Shown here: piece after piece, positions 48,839 to 60,219 of the stretch
Position numbering within the stretch: position 1 is the first letter of the stretch
How the letters are laid out: each line of letters begins with the position of its first letter
DNA from: Eutypella sp. D-1
Lineage: Eukaryota > Ascomycota > Sordariomycetes > Xylariales > Diatrypaceae
Length of the DNA: 64,000 nucleotides
Reading direction: 5' to 3'
Assembly (NCBI GenBank): GCA_023313575.1
Contig: JAJTTP010000006.1
Location: 2,418,001 to 2,482,000, forward strand
The notes under the pieces: generated by a model
Told to the model about the DNA's origin: nothing
Seen by the model: the letters and a program-made list of their open reading frames with translations, nothing else
Databases searched by the model: none
Position numbers and translations under genes: made by a program

Positions 48839-49587
48839 TGTTGGAGGGATGCCTTTTTTTTTGGGGGCCCCTGCGTTTTTTTCTTTTTTGTTTTTCGTCG
48901 AAGGGTTCAAAGTCGCTGCTGTGCCCTATCGTAAATTTCTGTATGTATGCCCCCAGTATACCGGGCCGAGCTTCCAATAGGGTTTATGTACTTAGGCAAG
49001 TAAATATCGTAGATGTTGAGATACTGGAGGTCTGAATTTTTATTCCAGCTTTTTTTTCCCCAACGTACCTAGACTGCTGTCGCTATCTTTAGCTTTTAGA
49101 GTTTCCCTCTAAAGCCCCCACTAATGAGCTCTGTTAAAATGCCCAGTACCAGTAAACTTTGGCGGTTGGCGTTGCTGCCGAAGCTGAGCTGGGCTGCCTT
49201 AGGGGGCTGCCCGGGAAGTACTTAGCCTACTAGATTTAGCACTGTATGACAGGTAAGGTACCTCTAGGTAGCAAAGGAACATCGGCCCCAAGTTGACAGA
49301 TTCCCCGACATTGAAACATTAGCGCATCAGGTCCACTATACTGGTGGAAGGTACTTCACTGACGTTACGGGGAGGGCGCGTGCACTTGGTAGCCAATCTC
49401 TAAACCACATGCAACTAAAGGTGCATCCCCAAACTGCATACACCTGGGCATTATCTCACTATTATTACATTACCTAACCTTAAAGTATCCCATCGTGACA
49501 TTGACGCATTAAACATTGAACATCAACCAAACCTCATCATCAGCTTTCCAGGTGCTCGCTGCGAGGGAAAGACAAAACACCAAGAAA
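48839..49587. promoter_or_regulatory. Bidirectional promoter region RRP17 / BIG1
   Basis: 749 bp between two divergent starts; must hold both promoters. It includes T-rich tracts near the RRP17 start (48842-48895) and a GTACCTCTAGGTAGC palindrome-like word at 49257-49272. No other feature is seen. Confidence 0.5.
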
Positions 49588-50683
49588 ATGCGTTTCTCCA
49601 CGACGGGAGCCTTCGCAGCTCTCTGCGCCTCGGCGCATGCCTTCTCCGACACCTCGCCGTTCATCCTATACTCAACATCAAAGTACGATACGATACCATC
49701 GTGACTTCACCATTTCCTTGCAGGACCTTTTCTCCTTCTCCCTGGGAAATCCTGGCTTTTGCTTCGTATCTGTTGGACATGTCCATCCCTATGCTGACAC
49801 TCGTGACGATCGCAGACTTCCTTTACCAGACAGCAACAACAACAACCCAGACCAACTACAGTCGAGATCCCAGGTGATGAGTTCCGCGAAGGACCTCCTG
49901 AAGTCCTGCCCGACCGACCAATACCTCGTTATCACGCAGTCGAACCTCAACGCGGCTCACCTGGCAACGGCCGACGCGGTGCCCAATCTCCAGCGGGGCT
50001 TGAACAAGGCCGAGAGCCGCTTCGTCGTCTCCGAAGTCGCCGGGGACCTCAACGCACAAGAGCTGTCCGACTACATCCGGGAAGCCTGTGAAGGGAAGAG
50101 CGCCTCCGTCGAGGAAATTGCGCTCGAGCCCCTTACCACGACTCTGGCCGAAAGCGCCACAACGTTGAAGAAGAATGGTACGCACCTCGCCCCTGTTACA
50201 ATAACCCGCTGTGAGAATGCCCGACGCTGATGCGATTTGCAGACGACCAACTCGCCCTGGTCCTCGACCAGTACGACAGGGAGGAGGCGCCCTACACCGT
50301 CATCTACACGGCTGGGTTCCGGACGGAGACGCCGAAGACCTACAACGCCGAGTTCCAGGACAGCACGCACGTCGAGCTGAAGAGGCAGCTCCAGCAGCCC
50401 GGGAAGCGCGCCAACGTCACGAGCGACCTGCCCCTGTTTGAGAAGTACCAATACTTCACCCCAGGTTAGTGCACGAGCCCGAGAACTCCTCTCGTAATAA
50501 ATAAGCCCTGAAAGTTCGTTTCACTAATGCGCACAACACCTAGGTATCTTCATGGGCCTCATCGCCCTGGTCGTCTTGATGTCCATCCTGTACGCCGGCA
50601 TCTCGGCCCTGTCTAGTCTCGAGGTCTCCTACGGCGCGTTCGAAAAGGACATGGGTCCCGCTGCCCAGAAGAAGCAGCAGTAG
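49588..50683 (+). CDS. BIG1: Big1 / V-ATPase S1-Voa1-like ER membrane protein
   Basis: ER protein needed for cell-wall beta-1,6-glucan, with a tail related to V-ATPase assembly factor Voa1/Ac45. Exons 49588..49682, 49816..50177, 50243..50464 and 50544..50683 give 272 residues. A signal peptide covers residues 1-18 (ending SAHA), followed by FSDTSPFILYSTSK, typical of the family start. Then come SSAKDLLKSCPTDQYLVITQ, a Leu/Glu-rich luminal region, and YQYFTPGIFMGLIALVV, the start of the single C-terminal transmembrane helix, followed by SLEVSYGAFEKDMGPAAQKK. The FTPG-TM-SYxAFxK pattern is the diagnostic part. Intron donors are GTACGA, GTACGC and GTTAGT, all non-consensus at +3/+4 but with G at +5. 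Confidence 0.88.
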
Positions 50684-51330
50684 ATACGGGAGTACGAGAA
50701 GTTGGTAGCTGAGCCATACTGGAGAACGGAATAGTTCGCCGAGGGTGCCCACGCGCCGGCGTGTATAATGAGAGCGTGGAGCTAGGACTCAGACAGGAGC
50801 CAGGTCGCTCGATAGAGGAGGGGAGAGATTGGTAAAGCTATATGGGCTGGATATCACGCACACGTAGGAGCGAGCGGGCCAAGAGTCAGACTGTGTACAA
50901 GTATACTGTTTATGCAACAACTAGTTAGAAGCGAAACCATTTTATTTTTTGTCTGATATATGCCGTTTTTGTTCTCCGGAGCCTTGACCGGCGAAGGAAC
51001 AAGCACCCAGCATGCTATGAGATGTGAACCGTCGTGACGACGCACTCCCTTTTGTGTTTCCCCACCCTTCGTGATAGATGCCACAGAACTCCTAAACGCC
51101 TCTCGCGAAGTCGAATCTCACACACATTCCGTCCCGATCCATCCACCTGCCTCACCATCTAAGCTCAACCACGGCTCCCTTTCCCCATCCTCTCAAATAG
51201 GTCCAGTCAACCAGTCAACCAGTCAACACCAGAGAAGGCAACTCTAGACAACCAACGATAACCCCATTCCCCATTCCCCTTCCCCTTCCCTCCCATCCCC
51301 CCTCCTACCCCACCTCACCTCACACACACC
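50684..51330. other. Intergenic between convergent BIG1 and TRM112
   Basis: Two 3' UTRs. C-rich sequence at 51260-51330 and a short CCAGTCAA triplet repeat at 51206-51226. No gene is seen. Confidence 0.55.
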
Positions 51331-51800
51331 TCACACCAGATGACTAGGGAGCAAGAAATTCGCAATGCCCTCGCGGACGGCGTACTCGTGGCCGCAGTTG
51401 CCGCAGACGAGCTTGCCCTCGACGATCTGGGTCTGCATCAGCAGCGCGTGCAAGTCCCGCAGCAGCGCCGCGCCCTCGGGGCCCTCCGCCTCCAGCTCCG
51501 CTGCCGTCGGCGCCTGCGCTGGTAAGGGGGGGAAGCCGAGCTTTAGTTTTGGTGGAGGGGTTTGTTAGTTCAGTTGGATGGTCTGGGGTTGGGTTGAGGA
51601 CGCTGGCTTACCTCGGCGGCCGTGGTCGAGAGCGCGGCCCAGTCTAGTCGTGGCAGCAGGTTGATCAGGAGCTGCGGGTTCGGCTCGATGTCGTCGTCCT
51701 GCGCCAGCTCGGCGTCCTTGGTATGCAGCGGGTACGACTTGGACGAGCTCTTGCACGCCTTGACCGCGCAGGTCAGGAAGTTGAGGCTCAGGACCTTCAT
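51331..51800 (-). CDS. TRM112: Multifunctional methyltransferase activator Trm112
   Basis: Small zinc-binding partner that activates methyltransferases acting on tRNA (Trm9, Trm11), rRNA (Bud23) and eRF1 (Mtq2). Exons 51800..51612 and 51540..51331 give 132 residues, the usual size. It starts MKVLSLNFLTCAVKACK, with two Cys of the zinc site, and contains NPQLLINLLPRLDWAAL. After the intron it continues LGFPPLPAQAPTAAELE, LLRDLHALLMQTQIVEGKL and CGNCGHEYAVREGIANFLL, and it ends PSHLV. The intron (51611..51541, 71 nt) ends at AAG rather than CAG/TAG; the frame and the family sequence across the junction support it. All expected Cys are present. Confidence 0.94.
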
Positions 51801-52216
51801 CTCTGTCTCTCTGCCTCTCTCTGTTTCTGTCTCTCGATGTTTAAACCTCGTAGTTAAGGGGGGTATTGATGGAGGGTTTAATTTTCCGAAGACCACAATT
51901 AGTGTACTAGTATCGGCTGGGTTTGAAGGATCAGGATCTTGCCTATTATTATCCTTTTTGGTTTGGGATGACTTGAGGTTGAAATTTTCCGAGGTTTGGG
52001 ATTCAGGTCCCACCCCAACTTTTTATTCGTGTATAGCTACAAACTTAGAACGATAGCGCATAAACCGACTTACACCACCACCATCACTACCATCATGGGC
52101 CATATACTTTCACTCAAATCACAGGAACACAATTCACTCGCATAAAAATACTGGACAAAAATTTGTGGTATATGTGGGATTACTATTCGATGGGCAATTT
52201 GTTCTATAGCGTTTAA
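51801..52216. other. Intergenic between TRM112 (minus) and cyclophilin gene 3' end
   Basis: Carries the TRM112 leader, with CT/GA-rich repeats (51800-51840 on plus is TCTCTG-rich), and the cyclophilin 3' UTR. No gene is supported. Confidence 0.55.
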
Positions 52217-53418
52217 TTTACGCCAAGGTCTTCTCGTAACCTTGACCGTCTCGCTCCTTTCTCCGCTTGGACCAGCGGACGTAGAGGGCCACGGCTCCGA
52301 TGATGGCGGCAAAGAAGAGGGCATTCCGGAAGACCGATCGCTGGGCAGATTCCATGGCATTGTCGGCGTCGTCGTCGTAGGCAATCGGCATCTCCTCGGG
52401 GCTCTCATTGTCGGAATAACCGGCGGCAAATGCGGCACTTCCTTCAAGATCTACAGACCAACACCGACAACCGGGTCAGTTACTACGTTGGGAAAGGGAC
52501 CGGGAAACCTAAAGATCTTCTGCGCGCAGGGTTTGTGTGAATAATCCAGATCCGGGAGATGGGAGAAGAAGACAGGGACTTTGTTAAAGGTACGAGAGAA
52601 TTGGCTCATCTATAGCTCCACGTGAATACCTTCGGGTGGGACCTCCAGCTCTCCGCTCTTGGCGATCTTGATCGTCTTCTCCGGCTTGTCGCCAGGCTTG
52701 GTCGGGCTGTTCTCAATCTTGGTTACGACGTCCATGCCCTCGAGGACCTCGCCGAAGACGACGTGTTTGCCGTCCAGCCACCTATCTTGGGCGTTAGCGG
52801 ACGATGCTTCTATTTCTACGTGCTTTATGCTTCCTGCGTAGTCTGCCGGAGAGTATGAAGGGGAATGGGGATGCTTACGAGGTGATGACGGTGGTGATGA
52901 AGAACTGGGATCCGTTGGTGTCCTTCCCGGCGTTGGCCATGGACAGCAGACCAGGCTTGGAGTGCTTGAGCTTGAAGTTCTCATCAGGGAACTTGTTGCC
53001 GTAGACTAGCAGAGAAGATCGTGGTCATCAGCGTCTATTTCTTCCTCGAATGGTTCATGCATCACCCAAACTATAACCCAGAGGACTTACTGGACTTGCC
53101 ACCGGTGCCGTCGTGGTTGGTGAAGTCGCCTCCCTGGATCATGAACTGCTTGATGACACGGTGGAAGGTGGAGCCCTCATAGCCGAAACCCTTCTCGCCA
53201 GTAGCCAGAGCACGGAAGTTCTCGGCAGTCTCGGGGACGGTCTTTCCGTACAGACCGATGACAATGCGGCCGAGGGGCTCGTCGGCTTGTTCGATGTCGA
53301 AATAGACCTTGTGGGTGATCTTGGGGCCCTTGGCGGCCTCGGCGGTCTGGGAGAAGCAGATGACGCTGAGACCGACCAGCAGCAGGGCGCCAGCTAAGAG
53401 GCGGCGAAGGTTGAACAT
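52217..53418 (-). CDS. cypB: ER cyclophilin B (peptidyl-prolyl isomerase) with alternative C termini
   Basis: Protein-folding isomerase of the secretory pathway. Exons 53418..53091, 53005..52879, 52781..52630 and 52452..52217 give 280 residues. A signal peptide covers ~1-27. The cyclophilin fold shows [56 protein letters not shown] and [12 protein letters not shown], with active-site residues present. Exon 4 adds an acidic linker ([17 protein letters not shown]) and a transmembrane helix ([17 protein letters not shown]) with a basic end, so this form is a type I membrane protein. If the last intron (52629..52453) is retained, translation stops at 52610 after six more residues, GIHVEL, giving a 208-residue soluble form with an HxEL-type ER retrieval tail. 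The intron's donor GTATTC is one of only two in the window without G at +5. Divergent from SWS2. Confidence 0.9.
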
Positions 53419-54381
53419 GCTGGGCGTGGGTTTGGTTCAATTGATTTCCCGTTCTTGATATGCAATTGGGCTGGGGAGGGTAAGGGGGAAGACTATGAGG
53501 TGCTGCTCTCACTCTATCCAGGAGTGGGTTGAAGCAGATGGGAGTTGGAAGAAAGAGAACTACAACGTATACGAAGGGGGGGAGAGAGAGAGAGAGACAA
53601 TGGGTGGTTTTATTTGTCAGATAGAGCTCTACCTACTAAAAAAAAGTAAGAGTAATGGCTACGTTTCACCTCCTACCTCCTATGTATGTTATGGTATGCT
53701 ATTGGATGTAAGTACATAAGTATGTAGACCTCCCACTAGACTAAATTCAATGGCTAATGGATAGCCCTACCTACATACCCGACTTAGGTAGGTTGGATAG
53801 GTAGGGGGGCAGATACCTACAAATGGCATGTGGCAGCGTACCCCCCGAAGCCCCAAGCTCCGTACCCCGTTCGTTCTTCGTTCTTCGTTTCCCGTCCCCC
53901 GTCCCCCGTTCTGCCCTTTGCCTGTTGTACTTACTAGGTAGGGGTAACTACCCAAAACTGTAAGCAATAAAAGGCAATAAAGGGAGGTTCCAAGACTCGG
54001 GAATCCCCGTGTTCTTATCGATAACAATTAAGTAACTGTAACGGCATGTCAGGTTCCAGCTCCCCACTTACCAAAAAGGGAGGTAGATCCATCCGCCTAT
54101 ACGTACATAGAGTGGAGATGAAGTACGAATAGTAAGTAGTCTATTAGCAGATCAATGTCTGAGTTGGTCTGAGCGTCTTAGCAATTATCATTATCACGAT
54201 TAGTTAATAGTCAAGTCGATAGTTCAGTTAAGTGGTGGATTCGATGGACAGACCTCAGGACACGGACAGACACAGATAGACAAGACGTCAAAGACCTTAG
54301 AAAGAAAACACCACTTGAAGTAGCGCTCGACAACGACAACACCCACCGTCTGGGGATTTCTCCTCCTACCCATTTTACACA
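53419..54381. other. Divergent promoter region cyclophilin B / SWS2
   Basis: 963 bp holding both promoters. A GAGAGA tract (53581-53597) lies ~170 bp upstream of the cyclophilin start, TAGGTAGG words lie at 53785-53800, and a TTCGTTC/CCGTCCCC repeat lies at 53868-53905. No gene and no clear unfolded-protein-response element was recognised. Confidence 0.5.
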
Positions 54382-54932
54382 ATGGTAAAGCCCGTCAGTC
54401 CCTGGCATAACGCAGAGTGGCTAATATATAGCATCGGATAGGTTTCCATTCTAGGCGTGAACTTCCACGAAAAGAAGTTGGTGAAGGTATGTATAAATGA
54501 TATTATGATATGTAGCCTAGCATCAGACACCAGATACCATGTTGTAATAGCAAGATAGCCGGATAGTCATAGCCGTAGCTAACCAGCACAACCCACCACG
54601 ATCAGAAAGCCCTCGAGAGCTTCTACGCCCTGGGCCCGCAGACGTCACTCCGGATATTAGCCAAGTACAGCATCCACCCGCTCGCGCGACTGGAGACCGT
54701 CCCCGCGAAGACGATCACGGCTCTGACTGCCGAGCTGTCCAATATGACCATCGAGAACGACGCCCGCCGTATCGTCCAGGACAACATCAAGCGCCTCCGT
54801 GACATGGGCACTTACCGCGGTAGGCGCCACGCCATGGGCCTGCCCGTCCGTGGACAGCGCACCCGCACCCAGATCGAGACCGCCAAGAAGCTCAACAAGA
54901 TCGAGAGAGGCAGTTGGGGTTTCAGGTCCTAG
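54382..54932 (+). CDS. SWS2: Mitochondrial ribosomal protein uS13m (Sws2)
   Basis: Small-subunit mitoribosomal protein of the S13 family. Exons 54382..54384, 54442..54486 and 54606..54932 give 124 residues. Exon 1 codes only the initiator ATG; intron 1 (57 nt, donor GTAAAG) follows directly. Exon 2 gives VSILGVNFHEKKLVK, and exon 3 KALESFYALGPQTSLRILAKY, then NMTIENDARRIVQDNIKRL, RDMGTYRGRRHAMGLPVRG and QRTRTQIETAKKLNKIERG, the signature of bacterial-type S13. Without splicing of intron 1 the frame would close at the acceptor TAG after 19 codons. No cleavable mitochondrial presequence is seen, as in other fungal Sws2 proteins. The call is firm; the ATG-only exon is inferred from conservation of the N terminus. 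Confidence 0.93.
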
Positions 54933-55363
54933 ACTTGAGGCGATGCCATGGGGGTCGGTGGTGTATATATATATCTCTCGCTCACTCTTATCTCTCGGGT
55001 TACCGAAGAAAAAACAAAACAAAAAGCTCATTGGGGAAAGGCGTTATAGATGGGGATGATGACAACGATGTGTTTTCTGGCTGCATCTATTCCGTGAGAA
55101 ATAACGGCAGGATGCCATTTTGTACTATACTATGTTGGGGATTCGATCCTGCTGTACATGAAAAGACTAGAGTCAAGGAGATGGTACGAATTATATCTGG
55201 TGGTTCACCTGACCCGATAAGCCTTGTTCTGCTCTACAAGCTGTATTAGACATCGATACTTCCAAGACTACCTGAAACCTGCTTGCCTAGACCTACGGTC
55301 GGTCTGCTGCTACGGATGAGGGCGCGGTTTCCCGCCACCAGGATATCGACACCGAGCATTGCT
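54933..55363. other. Intergenic between convergent SWS2 and dipeptidase
   Basis: Two 3' UTRs; a (TA)n patch at 54962-54971. Nothing else is recognised. Confidence 0.6.
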
Positions 55364-57158
55364 TTACCACAAGCTAGGCAGGTCATCTTCCAAGACCGGC
55401 TCACCCTCTGCCTGCAGCTTAGCAGCGACGTCCTCCACGTCCTTCCAGACTCGCAGGACTGCCAATGGGACGTGATCAGCAAACTGCTACTCTCGCAGAC
55501 ATAGATTATATATATGTAAAAAGAAAGGGAGGGGGGGCAATGAAGGGCTAGCTTACTATTCCCACCGACGATCTTCGCGGCGTCCTCGTCGGAGACGCCG
55601 CGGTCCAGCAGCTCGGCGACAAGGTCGGGGAACTTGGAGACGTCCTCGAGCCCGGCGGGCGTGGACCCGATGCCGTCGAAGTCGCTGCCGAGGCCGACGT
55701 GGTCGTACCCCACGAGGTCCCCGATATACGTCACGTGCCGCGCCACCTGCGCCAGCGTGCTGTTCTCCGGGTAGAAGTCCGGGATGCCGTTCTCGTTCCC
55801 TTTGTCCACGCAGCTGATGAAGTCCGGCGCGAAGTTCACTGTCGGTCAGGTTAGCCAAGTTGTTCGCATCAGTTCACCTGTGTCTGTCTGTCTGTCTGTT
55901 GGTAGGCTAGCTGACTTACCCATCACGATCGAGTTGGTCTTCTTCACAAGCTGCAACACGTCGTCCGGAACGTTGCGCGGGTGGGGGCACAAGGCGTAGG
56001 CAGAGCTATGACTGAACATAACAGGGGCGAGACTACCCTCCCAGGCATCATCATCATCGCCGGCGCCGAGGACATCGCGCATAGTGTCAGCACTAACATG
56101 GGAGAGGTCGACAGCGACACCGAGGCGGTTCATCTCACGGATGAGGGCGCGGCCCCGCGGAGAGACGCCGCCCCAGAAGGGGGGCGCGACGCCGAAGGGG
56201 TCCTCGCGGATCGCGGCGTCCGCGAAGACGTTCCCGCAGTTGTGCGTCAGCGTGACGTACCGCGCCCCGCGCGCATGGTAGTGCCGCAGGTTCGCCGCCC
56301 GGTTCCCGATCTGGTGCAGGCCCTCGACGCCCAGCGGCGAGATCAGCCGCCCCGACGCGAACGCCGCCCGCGCCGCCTCGCTCGTGATCCCCGTGATCTC
56401 GGAGAACTCCGTCGGGTACGCCTCCTGCAGCCGCTGCATCACGTCGATCTGGTCGTAGGTCATTTGCACGCCTGCACGCCCGCGGTTAGTCACCCGGGTA
56501 AATATGCGTATACATGTATAGTGGTTAAAGAAAAGGGGTGGGGGAGGGGGAGGATGGTAGTAAGGTAGGGAGGGAACTGACTTTCGGCGTAGTTCTCGTC
56601 CGAGAAATCGGTGCCGTTCGCGGGGCAAGGGACGTACACGCTCCAGAAGGCGCCGCCGTTCTGGCCCTCCCTCAGCCGGGGAAGGTCGACGTGCATGGGG
56701 AGCCCACCGTTCACGAAGGGCTCCGTGAAGTTCGCCCCGTAGATGTGGTTCCCGAACGTGCTGCGGATGAAGATGGCGAAGTCGTTGTGCCCATCTGCGG
56801 CGTGTTGCGCCTCCCGTCAGCAAAGTACATAACTAGATGCGCCGATTCTATAGGGTGCCGCGCCCATATCATAGGGAGAATGAAGGCGGTGCTGATGTGC
56901 CTATGTAGTTAATTACCTACCGATCAGCGGCGTCTCGGAGAGGATCTTGTGGACCCTGTCCCGGATCGTCCCCGCGAAGCGCACGTGGGAGTAAAGCCGC
57001 GAGGCCGGATTATGACATCGGACGGGATGGACTAGGGAGGTAACGAATACGAGTCCCATCACGGCCAGGAAGCCGAGTCCGGCATGGAAGGAGCGGCTAC
57101 GCCTGGCACGGGCGGCGGGCGCCCCGAGGCCCAGGTCCTCGACGTAAGGCTGGCCCAT
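55364..57158 (-). CDS. Membrane dipeptidase, peptidase family M19
   Basis: Zinc dipeptidase of the renal/microsomal dipeptidase family. Exons 57158..56921, 56794..56582, 56471..55920, 55838..55557 and 55458..55364 give 459 residues. A short N-terminal cytosolic segment is followed by one hydrophobic anchor (~25-46), suggesting a type II membrane protein. Metal-site motifs are present in order: DGHND (80-84, His and Asp ligands), GVEGLHQIGN (bridging Glu), YVTLTHNCGN, VDLSHVS (His), FSHSSAYALCPHPRNVPDDV (His) and GSDFDG (catalytic Asp). The C terminus runs ILRVWKDVEDVAAKLQAEG and ends DDLPSLW. Donors are GTAGGT, GTCAGT, GTAAGT and GTAAGC. Many fungal M19 enzymes sit in secondary-metabolite clusters, but this one has only housekeeping neighbours. 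Substrate unknown. Confidence 0.92.
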
Positions 57159-60100
57159 GTTTTAGGCGTAACTATGTTTGGGTAACGAGGGTTTCAAACA
57201 AATTGTTTCTTGTGAGGCCTGGTTCACTTCACTAGGCCGGCACGTCCGTTTAACTTGGAAACTATGTACCCGACAACTTGGAAGCTACCGGGGAGAGAGA
57301 GTTGTGGATTCCCCCAGCCCATTTGTTCACCGTTGTTTTATAAATCATTGATTAGCTGGGTCGGGTAGAGCGGCCGGCTCAGGATCATCGGACCCTGAAA
57401 TGTAACCCCCGGCGCCCCTTGGCCCCCTGTTCTCCGCCCGCGCTCTGCTGACAAAACCACCGTCACCTCATAACTGGGAATTCTTGGATCACGATGCGAT
57501 CTCTGCATCTCGTCTCCGCGCGCAATCGATGTCTAGTAACATCGCCACAACCATACAATGCATTGCAATATGGTACCGGTAGCAATCTCGGTTCATGTGG
57601 GAGTTTTCTCAGACAGGTGACTCGAGACAGAATAACGCCATCTTTTACGACACCATTAACCTCCAAACAAGCACGAAATGGGGTTTTCAAGCCCATTGCT
57701 GAATGTAGTCATGAATTGTATTATGTCTATAGGGACAACATATCCAACGCCTAACTCACTGTGTCTCATATCATATGAAATACCTATAAAGTTGATTAAG
57801 CCGACGTCGACCGTACATAGTATGTCGAGCCTAGTATGGCTCAGCCACGTGCTCATCTACCGAGTATGAGGTACACCTATCTATAACGGGGTAACCTAGT
57901 TGTATGTACCTAGAGTTATATTGAAATTACCTATAGATATCCCCGTCGTCCGTCGGTATATGCTTCATTACACTTTACGATAGAAACATCAAAGCGCGCT
58001 TCCTCCTAATCAATAGAACGGCGAAGGTCTTAAGCGGCTATATGCATACCTAATGTACAGCTGCTTAAGGGATGGATTGCACCTCCGTGTAAGCTAGTAC
58101 GAAGTACTCTGATGTGAAACCTACGACGTTCCCAAGTAGCTCTCAGCCGTGCTTCTGGTGGCCATGTACATCATAAACTTCCAGAGTTCCTGCGAGTATA
58201 CTTCACCATCTGGGTACTACTTCCTTTAAGTAGGTATCCATATGGGCCAGAGAGGAATTCGGGCAGGAGGCAACCAGCAGTCAAAATATCCACTGGCGTA
58301 GACCACTAAATTGCCTAAACTAGCCCTGGAGCATGGCAGCCCTGGGACATAGGGCCTTTTTTAAAATGGAACCCCTGCAGCGTGCAGAAGTGAGGTGGAG
58401 ATATGTTACAGAACACGGGATTCCCTTGACCAATTAGGGTTGGCTATGCTTCAGATTTAAAGGGCTCCTCTTACCTTTCTCCATTCTCATCACTAGAAAT
58501 AGTCTACATAATAACCTACTACATAGTATGTACTTAGAGCAGGCACGATAGGCACGTTGTCTCTGGGGCTTAGCTGCCCGTTAACCCACGGAGTACATGC
58601 TTCATACTTAAACTGGGTTGCTGGGCTGAGCACCAGCCGGGCAGTCGGGCAGTCAGGCAGTCGAGCAGCTGTCATTGAACAGTCTATTACTTATTTTGTA
58701 CTGGGCAGACTGGGGGGTAACTGGGGGAAACAAGGGGAAACAGCAGTCAACGTCTGGTTTTGGGATAGTTACATACCTGCATATATACCGATCTATGCAG
58801 ATACATACCTACCAACCTAGAAGTATTCGTTTCTCTAAATAAAACTTCTTCTCCAGCTTCTTCTCTAACTATCTTTAGTAGTCTTGTTTTTTCTCTCACA
58901 AATTTCTCTTCTTCTTCAAAAGAACAATCCTGAGGATTTTAATGTACGAAGATCTTCTTCTTGCTTACTTACTTACATACATACTTAACTTAAGTACATA
59001 GCTGATAGACCCTACATAGATCTGGTCCGTTCCGTCGTTCCACTGATTTACCCTCCTCTTGCCTTGTCTATCTTTCCTTAGCAGGCGACTATTATCAAGA
59101 TCTATCATATCACATCACTTTTCAAGTTTATTCCTTACTGCCCAGCGGGTTGTCTTTCTGTCTTTCTTTGTGGTCAATAATAGAGACCAACATATCTCTT
59201 CAGCTACCGGCATCGGCCTTCTCTCCCCCTCCCTGCCCTCCCTGCCTAGGCCAGGCCAACTCAGTACAGAGTACCCGAATCTAAGTCTGCGGCAGTCTGC
59301 GGCCTCCGAGGTGCTATCAGGTTTTGTTCAGGGGACCTAACCTGAGACTATTTTAAGTCAAGTACGTACCTTTTTGGATTTTGTCTCTTCCATCCATTGA
59401 TCATCCGCAAGGGCTTGTAAGGCATAGAGGCTTGCAGGCTTGCAGGCTTGTAAGGTTGCTGTATCCGTATATGCGCAAGGTACCTATCTACCTACCTACC
59501 TGGGTAGCATACCGGCACCCTAGCATACCAGTAGCATACCACCTGGGCGCCAGAGAAGCTACAGTACCTACCTAAGTAAGTAGGAAAACCAGGAAAGCCA
59601 ACAACTTTAAGATGCCAGCAAGCCTGTGATACGTCGCCCACCATTATCAACCGTCACCGTCACCGTCACTTGTCACTGTCACCGTTACCCTTTGGTAGAA
59701 CAAAAGCCAAAAGAAAAAGAAAAAAGAAAGAAAAAACCCAACAATCTCAAGAAACAATCTATCTCTAACCTACAACACAACATTCGCAGTCTCTACAATC
59801 TCAGCCACGCCACGCTACGATCAACGACTAACGACCAACGACCAAATCAACTCTTTGCTCTCGGGCAGCTTTTTTCTTCTATTCTTACGACGTAGATAGG
59901 ACTGATGAAATTTCCTACGCGATCACAAACATTCGATTATTATAATACTGCTCCGTATTAATACAGCACTAACTCACTTCACCGCGACCCGCCGAACTTT
60001 AAAAAAGTTCTAGATACGACAATTCCACGCTGCATACACCCACATCCACTCCCTTGGATCATCATACCCTTGGACACGTTTTTTTTGTTCCCGCTTGAAG

Positions 60101-60219
60101 CGCTTTAAGCCAGTCCGGCCTCAACTCTATTCCAGCAAATCACCGATACTACCGATACTGCTGCTTACTGTCTATTGCTGCCCGGCCGTGCGACGTCATT
60201 TTATTTTTCATATTCCACC
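57159..60219. other. 3-kb intergenic between dipeptidase and RGD2 starts
   Basis: Divergent promoter region; no gene supported. Short frames on both strands lack motifs and splice partners. It holds GGCAGTC repeats at ~58635-58662, a TACCTAGGTA-type cluster at 59479-59585, CACCGTCACCGTCAC repeats at 59654-59690, and C/T-rich sequence before RGD2. Confidence 0.5.
59479..59585. repeat. TACCTAGGTA-type palindrome cluster upstream of RGD2
   Basis: AGGTACCTATCTACCTACC, TGGGTAGCATACC repeated with variations three times, and AGTACCTACCTAAGTAAG at the end. Confidence 0.6.

Noticed and set aside
52217..53418. Cyclophilin exon 4 as a separate downstream gene
   Set aside because: It has no start codon of its own in frame, and the phase-1 junction at 52630/52452 joins it exactly to the isomerase frame.
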